This document shows, in pieces, positions 21,501-33,500 of a stretch of DNA of 64,000 bases. The notes below the pieces were generated by a model. It was not told the DNA's origin and ran no database searches. It saw nothing but the letters and a program-made list of their open reading frames with translations. Each line of letters opens with the position of its first letter. The stretch's first letter is position 1. The stretch lies in contig JADJOZ010000022.1 of NCBI GenBank assembly GCA_016713525.1, positions 66,787 to 130,786 on the forward strand, in the 5' to 3' direction. Origin of the DNA: Bacteroidota bacterium. Lineage in GTDB: Bacteria; Bacteroidota; Bacteroidia; AKYH767-A; OLB10. Made by a program: the position numbers and the translations under genes.

Positions 21501-24500
21501 TTCAACCCAGGATTTATCGGGACTTGCAACTGGCACTTACACAATTACTATAACAGATGCAAACAACTGTACAAGCACATCTTCAGCAAGTGTTACACAA
21601 CCAGTAGCTGCACTCAATGCTTCTGCAAGTGTATCCAATACAGTTTCATGTTTTGGTGGTGCTGATGGACAAATTTCTTTAACCGTAAATGGTGGTACCA
21701 GCCCTTACTCTTATGTTTGGAGCAATGGTGCTAATACACAAAATATCAGCGGACTTACTTCAGGGACTTATACAGTTACCATTACTGATGGTAATGGTTG
21801 TACAGACAATGCAAGTGCAACGGTTACTCAACCTGCAGCAGCATTAAGCGGAAGTACTACTATCACCGGAAATATCAGTTGCTTCTCAGGTAACAATGGT
21901 AGTATCGATCTTACTGTTGCTGGTGGTACAGGCCCTTTTTCATATTCTTGGAGCAATGGAGCAACAAGCCAGGATCTTAGCGGACTTGCTGCCGGTACTT
22001 ACAATGTAACAATTACGGATGCACGTGGTTGTACTGCTGCTTCCAGTGGTACTATTTCACAACCTGCCGGTGCTCTTTCAACTAATATAAATATATCACA
22101 AAATATTCCATGCTTTGGTTCAGGAAATGGTGCAATTGATCTCACGGTTTCAGGAGGTACAACACCTTATTCTTATAACTGGAGTAATGGTGCTTCTACT
22201 CAGGATATAAGTGGACTCGCAGCAGGAATTTATACAGTAACTATTACTGATGCCAATGGATGTAATGCTACTTCAAGCATAACTATCACGCAACCATCAG
22301 CTGCTTTAAGTACTTCCATAAATGCTAATCAACCGGTGTTGTGTTTCGGCGGAAATAATGGAAGTCTCACTCTCACTACTACAGGTGGAACGTTCCCTTA
22401 CACTTATGCATGGAGCAACGGACAAACTTCTTCATCAATTTTAAATCTTACAGCCGGCACTTATAGTGTAACTGTAACAGATGCCAATGGATGTACTGAT
22501 CAGACCTCAGGTACGATCACACAACCGGCTGCAGCATTGAATTCTTCTGCAACTTCTTCTCAACAAGTTAGTTGTTTTGGTGGAAGCAATGGAGCAATTA
22601 ATCTTACAGTAAGTGGTGGTACTTCTCCATATACATACTTGTGGAGTAATGGATCTTCAACACAAAATATTTCAGGCTTGTCATCCGGTACTTTCACGGT
22701 AACTATTACCGATGCGAATGGCTGCCAGTCAAATTCCAGTGCAACAGTTACTCAGCCAGTTGCTGCACTCAATGCCACCTCAACAGCTGATCAGATGGTC
22801 TCATGTTTTGGAGGTTCAAATGGTGCCATATCTGTTGTAGTAACCGGTGGTACTTCTCCATATACTTATTTATGGAATAACGGAGCAACAACACAAAATA
22901 TTTCCGGGTTAACAAATGGTGCTTACACCGTTACTGTTACCGATGCAAATGGATGTATCGACGGATCTTCATCAACTATAAGCCAGCCAGCCGCTGCTCT
23001 TAACGCTGCATCAGCAGTTACTCAGGTAGTATCATGCTTTGGTGGTTCCGATGGTTCTATAAATGTTTCTGTTTCCGGTGGTACTTCACCTTATTCATTC
23101 TTATGGAGTAATGGTGCAACTACGGAAGATCTTAGCAATACTATTGCCGGAACTTATACCGTAACAATTACCGATGCAAATGGATGTACCACGACTCAAT
23201 CAAAAACCATTACTCAGCCAGCTGCTGCACTTGCTGCAACTGCTAATCCTTCAATAAATGTGCTTTGCTTTGGTGGAAATAACGGAGCTATTTCACTGAC
23301 TGTTTCAGGTGGTACTCCAGGATATAATTATGAATGGAATACAGGAGCAACTTCACAAAACATTTCCGGACTTCTGGCAGGAACTTATACCGTTACGGTT
23401 ACAGATGCCAGAGGTTGTACAACATCAAGCAGTGCAACAATCACACAACCTGCTGCCTCCCTTTCTGCTTCTGCAAATGTTTCTGCCAATGTTTCTTGCT
23501 TTGGAGGAAATAACGGATCAATAAATGTAACTGTGGCTGGCGGAACTTCCCCATATTCTTATGTTTGGAACAATGGAGCAACTACACAAAACGTAAGTGG
23601 ATTGGCCAGCGGAAGTTATACTGTAACTGTTACCGATGCTAATGGATGCTCTGCATCACAAACGCTTGGAGTTTCACAACCTGCTGCAGCTTTAAATGCA
23701 ACAGCAACAGTTGGACAAGCAGTGTTATGCTTTGGTGGTAATAATGGTGCTGTTAATTTAAATGTAACTGGAGGCACTTCCCCATATACTTATGTATGGA
23801 ACAATGGAGCAACTTCTCAGAATATAAATACGATAATTGCAGGAACTTATACTGTAACAGTTACCGATGCTAATGGTTGTACGGATGTTGCTTCTGCAAC
23901 AGTAACTCAACCTGCTGCTGCTCTTTCTGCCAGCACTGCTGTAACTGCCAATGTATCTTGTTTTGGTGGCGCAAATGGAAGTATTAATCTTTCCGTTGCA
24001 GGAGGTACTTCTCCTTATACCTACTCATGGAGTAATGGAGCAATCACTCAAGATATAAATTCACTTGCAGCCGGAACGTATGTTGTTACCATAACTGATG
24101 ATAACGGATGTACCACATCTGCTTCTGCTACCATTACTCAGCCTGCTGCAACTCTTGCTGCTACTGCAAATGCAACTCAGGATGTTTCCTGTTTCGGTGG
24201 CGCTGATGGACAGATTACTTTGGTTGTTACCGGTGGTACTTCTCCTTATTCATATCAATGGAATACAGGAGCTTCTACAGGAAATCTTGCAGGTCAACAG
24301 GTAAGTTGCTTCGGTGGTAATAATGGAAGCATCACCCTCACTGTTAGCGGCGGAACAACTCCTTACTCTTATAGCTGGAGCAATGGCGCTTCTACACAAA
24401 ATATTTCAGGATTAACCACCGGAACATATACCGTTACTATAACTGATGCAAACGGATGTACCACCAACCAAAGTGCAACTATTACACAACCTGCTGCTGC

Positions 24501-27500
24501 ATTAAGTGGAACAACAACTACTACTGCAAACATTTCATGTTTCTCAGGAAATAATGGTGCTATCGATTTAACTGTTGCCGGTGGTACTTCACCTTATTCA
24601 TACAACTGGAGCAATGGTGCTACTACTCAGGATATTTCAGGACTTGCTGCAGGAACTTACACCGTTACCATCACCGATGCTAATGGATGTACAGCTGTTG
24701 CAACCGGAGTAATTACACAACCTGCAGGTGCTTTATCGAGCAGCCTCAGCGTTTCTCAAAATGTACTTTGCTTTAGCGGTAACACCGGTTCACTTAATCT
24801 TACCGTTACCGGAGGTACAACTCCATATACTTATATCTGGAATACCGGAGCAACCACTCAGGATATTTCCGGATTATCGGCCGGAACATACACAGTTACA
24901 GTAAATGATGCTAATGGATGTAATGCCACTCAAAGTGCTACCATTACACAACCTTCAGCTGCCTTAAGTGCATCTGGTACTGCTTCATCTGCCGTAAGTT
25001 GTTTTGGTGGCAATAACGGATCAGTTTCACTGACTGTTAACGGCGGAACTTCACCATATACTTATGTTTGGAGCAATGGTGCAACAACTCAAAATCTTTC
25101 ATCTCTTGCTGCCGGAGCTTATACTGTTACTGTTACAGATGCCAATGCGTGTACCGCTACTACTTCAGTTGTAGTAACGCAACCCGCCGCAGCTTTAAGT
25201 GCTGTACCAACTGTTTCATCTAACGTTTCTTGTTTTGCAGGTAACAACGGTGCAATTTCATTGGCTGTTACGGGTGGTACTGCTCCTTACACTTTTGCCT
25301 GGAGCAATGGATCGACAAATCAGAATTTATCAGGTCTCACTGCCGGAACATTCACCGTTTTGGTAACTGATGCAAATGGATGTACTGCAAATGCAAATGC
25401 TACTATTTCACAGCCTGCTGCCGGTTTAACGTCTTCACTTACTGTAAGCCAGAATATTTCCTGCTTCGGAGGTTCGAACGGATCAATTGACCTTACATTA
25501 AGCGGTGGTACTTCTCCATATAGTTATGTTTGGAGCAATGGTGCTACTACTCAGGATATTTCAGGAGTTGTTGCAGGAACTTATACAGTAACAATTACCG
25601 ATGCTAATGGTTGTACTGATTCTAAATCGGCAACCATCACTCAACCAGCAGCTGCATTGAGCGCTTCAGCTTCGACAAGCCAGCAGGTAAATTGCTTTGG
25701 TGGAAATAATGGTGCAATAAGCCTTACAGTTTCAGGTGGCACTTCACCATATTCTTACTCATGGAGTAATGGTGCATCTACTCAAAATTTAAGTGGTCTG
25801 ACTTCAGGAACTTATACAGTAACAGTTACCGATGCTAATGGTTGTACTGCAACGTCATCGGCAACTATTACGCAACCGGTTGCTGCTCTCAATTCATCAA
25901 TAACTGCTTCACAAAATGTTAATTGCTTTGGAAATAATACAGGTAGTATCGATATCTCAGTATCTGGCGGAACAACTCCTTACAGTTACCTGTGGAATAA
26001 TGGTGCTACTACCCAGGATCTGAACAATCTGACAGCCGGAACTTACTCAGTTACAATTACCGATGCTAACGGTTGTACTTCTGCTGAATCGGTTACCATT
26101 ACACAACCTGCTGCGGGATTATCATCCTCAATTGCCGTTTCTCAACAAGTATCTTGTTTTGCCGGAGCTAATGGGGCAATTGATGTCACTGTTTCAGGGG
26201 GTACTACTCCTTACACTTATACATGGAGCAATGGTTCTTCAACTCAAGATCTGACAGGAATTACTGCCGGAACTTATACTGTTACTATTACGGATGCCAA
26301 CGGATGTACTTCATTGGAATCCGCAACCATAACTCAACCTGCTGCTGCACTTAGTGCATCTGCTTCTGTAAGTCAACAAGTGAATTGCTTTGGTGGAAAT
26401 AATGGAAGCATCAATCTGAATGTTTCAGGTGGAACCGCTCCTTACTCGTATAACTGGAACAACGGTGCTTCTTCTCAGAATCTTTCAGGATTAACAGCCG
26501 GAACCTATAATGTTACTATTACCGATGCTAATGGTTGTACTGCAACTTCAACGGCAACTATAACACAACCGGTTGCTGCATTGACTTCATCTGCAGTTGC
26601 TACTGCAAATATCAGTTGTTTCTCTGGAAATAATGGTTCGATTGATCTTACTGTCTCCGGTGGTACAACTCCATATTCATTTGCATGGAGTAATGGCGCA
26701 ACTACCGAAGATATTAGCGGTCTTGCTGCCGGTACATATAATGTTACAATTACCGATGCGAATGGTTGCACATCGACTTCAAGTGCAACAATAACTCAAC
26801 CTGCAGGTGCATTAAGTACCAGTCTGGCAGTTTCGCAAAATGTTTCTTGCTTCGCCGGTGCAAATGGATCGCTTACACTGACCGTTTCAGCAGGTACTGC
26901 ACCATACAATTTTATATGGAATACCGGAGCAACTACTCAGAATTTATCAGGATTAACTTCAGGAACCTACACAGTTACTGTTACCGATGCCAATGGATGT
27001 AACTCTTCACAGTCTGCAACTATTTCGCAACCTGCTGCAGCATTAAGTGCTGTTGCTTCGGTTTCTCAGCAGGTAGACTGTTTCGGAGGAAATAATGGTA
27101 GTGTTAACCTTACTGTATCAGGTGGCACTTCACCATATACTTATGACTGGAGTAATGGAGCTTCTTCACAAAATTTAAGTGGTCTGACTTCAGGAACTTA
27201 TACAGTGACTGTTACTGATGCTAATGGATGTACTGCAGTTTCTTCTGCTACTGTTACACAGCCTTCAGCTGCGCTCACTTCTTCTATCTCAGCTTCGCAA
27301 AATGTCAATTGTTTTGGAAATAATACCGGAAGTATCGACATATCTGTATCTGGTGGTACTTCACCATATTCTTACTCTTGGAGCAACGGTGCAAATACAC
27401 AGGATATTACCGGCCTTGCTGCAGGTACTTATTCAGTAACTATCACCGATGCTAATGGATGTACTTCAGCAGAGTCGGTGACCATTTCTCAACCTTCCGC

Positions 27501-30500
27501 TGCACTTTCAGGTTCTGTGGCAGTGACACAACAGGTTTCTTGTTTCGCCGGAAATAATGGATCAATTGACCTTTCTGTTGCCGGTGGCACAACGCCTTAT
27601 TCTTACAACTGGAGTAATGGTGCATCTACTCAGGATGTTTCCGGGCTGACTGCAGGTACTTACACTGTTACCGTAACAGATGCCAATGGATGTACCCTGG
27701 TAGAGTCTGCTACCATTTCACAACCTGCTGCCGCACTGAATGCAAATGCAACTGTAACTTCAGATGTAAATTGCTTTGGTGGAAATAATGGTCAAATCTC
27801 ACTCGCTGTTAACGGTGGAACTGCTCCTTACTCTTACAATTGGAGTAATGGACAGTCAACTCAAAATATTACAAATTTAGTTAGTGGAACATACACAGTT
27901 ACTGTTACTGATGCAAATGGATGTACTGCTGTTGCATCTGCAACCGTAAGTCAACCTGTTGCCGCATTGAGTGCTTCAACTACAGTAACAGGAAATATCA
28001 GCTGCTTCTCCGGAAATAATGGTTCTGTTGATCTTACTGTAACCGGCGGTACCGGTCCATATACTTTCGACTGGAGCACAGGTGCCGTTACGGAAGATCT
28101 TAGCGGACTTTCTGCAGGAACTTACAATGTTACTATTACCGATGCTAACGGATGTACAACAACTGCTTCTGCAACTATTGTTCAACCGGCAGGTGCGTTG
28201 TCTACTAATATTGATATTTCTCAGAATATTCCTTGCTTCGGTGGAGGATCAGGTGCAATTGATCTCACTATTACGGGTGGTACATTGCCATATAATATTA
28301 TCTGGTCGAATGGTGCCACTACAGAAGATATCAGTGGTTTAGCTGCCGGTGTGTACACTGTTACTATCACCGATGCTAACGGATGTAATACTTCTGCCAG
28401 CGGAACTATTACACAACCTTCAGCAGCATTGAGCGCCTCTATTTCATCAAACAATCCTGTATTGTGCTTCGGTGGTAATTCTGGTAGCCTTGAGGTTACT
28501 GCAACCGGTGGTACTTTCCCATACACTTATGCATGGAGTAACGGTCAAACATCAGCTTCAATTCTGAACCTTTCCTCAGGAACTTATACGGTAACAGTTA
28601 CCGATGCTAATGGATGTACTACCATCCAGTCAGCAACTGTTACGCAACCATCAGCGGCATTGAACACCGTTGCCAATGCAACACAACAAGTGTTCTGTAA
28701 TGGCGGTGCCGATGGTATCATCGATATCACGGTAACCGGTGGAACTGCACCATATTCTTATAACTGGAGTAATGGTTCAACAAGCGAAGATTTATCAGGT
28801 CTTGCCGCAGGAACCTATACTGTTACCATCACCGATGCAAATGGATGCCAGGATCAGGCAACAGCCACTATTACTGAGCCTACAAATGCATTGAGCAGTT
28901 CAATAACATCAACTCAACAAGTGAATTGTTTTGCCGGCAATAACGGGTCAATCGATCTTACTGTGAATGGCGGAACTTCACCATACACTTATGTTTGGTC
29001 GAATGGTGCAACAACTGAGGATATCAGTGGCCTGGTTGCCGGAACGTATTCGGTTTCAATTACCGATGCTAATGGATGTACCGATGCACAAACAGTTATA
29101 ATTTCTGAACCTTCAGCAGCACTTGCTGTTTCTTCAACAAATGTTCAGCCTGTGTTATGCTTTGCAGGAAGTAATGGTTCAATCGACATCACCGTTGCGG
29201 GCGGAACAGGTCCTTACTCATTTAACTGGAGTAATGGTTCAACCAATGAAGATCTGTCAGGTCTCTCAGCCGGAAGTTATATAGTAACTGTTACTGATGC
29301 AAACGGATGTACTGCAACTTTAACAGAGACTATTGCTCAACCATCAGCAGCACTTGCAGCATCAACAGCCGTCACTGCTAACATTTCCTGTTTCTCAGGT
29401 AACAATGGCGCAATAGATCTTACCGTAACTGGTGGAACAGCACCTTACACATTTGTATGGAGCAATGGTTCTACAACAGAAGATATTGCCGGACTTTCGT
29501 CAGGAACTTATAATGTTACTATTACCGATGCAAACGGATGTACTACTTCAGCTACTGCTACAATTAGTCAACCAGCAGGGTCACTTGCAGCTTCCTTAAC
29601 TGTTAGCCAGAATGTAAACTGCTTTGGCGGAAGTAATGGCGCTCTTGATCTCACCGCAACCGGTGGAACAACACCTTATTCATACGTTTGGTCGAATGGT
29701 GCTACTACTGAAGATATCAGCGGACTTGCAACCGGTGTTTATACCGTAACTGTAACCGATGCTAATGGATGTATCGCTTCACAATCGGCATTAATTTCTC
29801 AACCTACAGCAGCTTTATCTGCAACGTCCAATAACGTACAACCTGTTCTTTGCTTTGCAGGAACAAATGGTGCAATCGATATTACTGTTGCTGGTGGAAC
29901 AACACCATATTCATACAACTGGAGCAATGGTGCAACTACCGAAGATATTACTGGTCTTGCTGCAGGAACATATACCGTAACTATTACCGATGCTAACGGA
30001 TGTACAGCTACACTTACTGAAACAATTTCACAGCCTGCTGCTGCTTTAACTTCCGCAGCAAGTGTGACTTCAAACGTTTCCTGTTTCTCAGGAAGCAATG
30101 GTGGAATTGATCTCACTGTAAATGGTGGAACTGCACCATATTCTTATAACTGGAGTAATGGTTCAACAAGCGAAGATTTATCAGGTCTTGCTGCAGGAAC
30201 TTATACGGTTACTATCACCGATGCAAATGGATGCCAGGATCAGGCAACAGCCACTATCACTGAGCCTTCAAATGCATTGAGCAGTTCAATAACTTCAACA
30301 CAACAAGTGAATTGTTTTGCCGGTAACAATGGGTCAATCGACCTTACTGTGAATGGCGGAACAGCACCATACACTTATGTTTGGTCCAATGGTGCAACAA
30401 CTCAGGACATCAGTGGCCTGGTTACCGGAACGTATTCGGTTTCAATTACCGATGCTAATGGATGTACCGATGCACAAACAGTTGTGATTTCTGAACCTTC

Positions 30501-33500
30501 AGCAGCACTTGCTGTTTCTTCAACAAATGTTCAGCCTGTGTTGTGCTTTGCAGGAAGTAATGGTTCAATCGACATTACAGTTACCGGCGGAACAGCACCA
30601 TATTCATTTAACTGGAGCAATGGTGCAACAGGCGAAGATCTGTCAGGTCTCAATGCCGGAAGTTATACCGTAACTGTTACCGATGCAAACGGATGTACTG
30701 CAACTTTAACAGAGACTATTGCTCAACCATCAGCAGCACTTGCAGCATCTACAACCGTAACTGCTAACATTTCCTGTTTCTCAGGTAACAATGGCGCAAT
30801 TGATCTTACTGTAAATGGTGGAACAGCACCTTACACATTTGTATGGAGCAATGGTTCTACAACAGAAGATATTACCGGACTTTCATCAGGAACTTATAAT
30901 GTTACTATAACTGATGCCAATGGTTGTATTGAAAATGCAACTGCTACTATCAGTCAGCCTGCCGGTTCACTTGCTGCTTCATTAACTGTAACCCAGAATG
31001 TAAACTGCTTTGGCGGAAATAACGGAGCTCTTGATCTCACTGTTAATGGCGGAACCATACCTTACTCATTTGTTTGGTCGAATGGTGCTACTACTGAAGA
31101 TATCAGCGGACTTGCAACCGGTGTTTATACCGTAACTGTAACCGATGCTAACGGATGTATCGCCTCACAATCGGCATTAATTTCTCAACCTACAGCAGCA
31201 TTATCTGCAACGTCTAATAACGTGCAGCCTGTTCTTCTTTGCTTTACAGGAACAAATGGTGCTATCGATATTACTGTTGCCGGTGGAACAACACCATATT
31301 CATACAACTGGAGCAATGGTGCAACTACTGAAGACATTTCAGGTCTTGCTGCCGGAACATATACCGTGACTATTACCGATGCTAACGGATGTACAGCTAC
31401 ACTTACTGAAACAATTTCTCAACCTGCTGCTGCACTTTCTGCAACCGGTGTGAATGATCAGGAAGTAAACTGTTTTGCTGGTGCCGATGGTGCAGCAAGC
31501 GTGGTTGTGACCGGAGGTACTTCACCATATACCTACTTATGGAGCAATGGTGAAATAACCCAAGCTATCACCGGTTTAATTGCCGGAACATACAGTGTTA
31601 CTGTCACCGATATCAATGGATGTACAACGAATGCATCTGTGGTAATCTCTGAACCTTCAGCATCCTTGTCGGCTGCTCTCACTTCCAGCCAGAATGTAAA
31701 TTGCTTTGGTGGAAACAATGGAGCAATTGATATTACGGTGACCGGTGGTACCGTACCTTATGTTTATGCATGGAGTAATGGTTCTACTACGGAAGATTTA
31801 ACAGGTCTTGCTGCAGGAACTCATTCAGTAATAATTACTGATGCCAACGCATGTACAACAACACTTTCGGCTACAATAACTGAACCTGTTGGTGCATTGA
31901 ATGTATCCGTTGCCGGTACCATTGATATTGCTTGTTTCGCAGGCGATAATGGAGCAATCGACATTACGGTTGTTGACGGAACAGCTCCTTACACTTATAT
32001 CTGGAGTAATGGCAGTGTTTCTGAGGATCTTACTGATCTTGCAGCTGGCACTTATACAGTAACTGTAACCGATGCAAATGGATGTACAGGGACACAATCA
32101 ATTACTCTCAATCAACCTGCTGCTGCACTGAATGCGACAGCTGTTACGGCCGGAAATATTTCCTGCTTCTCCGGAAATAATGGTTCTATAGATGTTACCG
32201 TAACAGGAGGAACAGTACCGTATAGTTTTGTGTGGAACAACGGAGCAGTTACTGAAGATCTTTCAGCTTTAGCTGCAGGAACATATACAGTTTCGATCAC
32301 CGATGCTAATGGTTGTGTATTTGTGACTTCTGCAACTATCACACAGCCTGCAGGTGCATTGACTACTTCATTGAGTATTGTACAAAACGTACAGTGTTTT
32401 GCTGGTGCCGATGGTTCACTGGACCTCACTGCAACCGGCGGAACACCTCCATACACTTTCAACTGGTCTAATGGTGCAACTACTGAAGATATTTCAAACC
32501 TGGCTGCAGGTACTTATACTGTAACTGTAACCGATAGCAATGGATGTATCTCTTCGCAAACTGCAACTATCTCACAACCTGTTGCAGTGCTTGCAGCGAC
32601 TATTGCAAGCACGCAAAATGTAAATTGCTTCGGCGATCTGAGCGGAAACATTGATATTACAGTTTCAGGTGGAACACTACCATATACTTTTGTATGGAGC
32701 AACGGTGCAACATCTGAGGATCTCAGTAACATTGGTGCCGGAACATATACAGTTTCTATTGCTGATGCGAATGGTTGTACCGAAAGTTTATCAGTAACTA
32801 TTTCTCAGCCTGCAGCTTCCTTATCAGCAAATGCTCAGGTAACTGCAAACGTATCATGTAATAGTGGTGCTAATGGATCAATCGATCTCACTGTAAATGG
32901 CGGAACAATTCCTTACACTTATTCATGGAATAACGGTGCTGTAACAGAAGACCTTAACGGAATAACTGCTGGTCTTTATATCGTTACTGTTATAGATGCT
33001 AATGGTTGCATCGTAATTGATTCTGCTGAAGTAACGGAACCTGTTGCAGCTCTTAATTCAACTATATCTTCTGTATCACAGGTAAATTGCTTTGCAGGAA
33101 ATGATGGTTCAATCGATATCACAGTTTCCGGAGGTACAATACCATACACATTCGTATGGAGTAATGGTGCGACTTCTGAAGACCTGGCAAATCTTGCTGC
33201 AGGAACATATACAGTTACTGTTACCGATGCCAATGGATGTACAAATCAGAATACTGCAACTATTTCTCAGCCGGTTTCTGCTCTAGCTGCAACAATTACT
33301 TCATCATCAAATGTTGGATGTAATGGAGGAGCAGATGGTAGTGCCGATATCACTGTAACAGGTGGAACTGCACCTTATACCTACAACTGGAGTAATGGTC
33401 AGTCAACTGAAGATTTGAATGGTCTGGTTGCCGGAATTTATACCGTAACTATCACAGATGCAAACGGATGTACAGAGAGTCTTTCTGTTACAATCACGGA

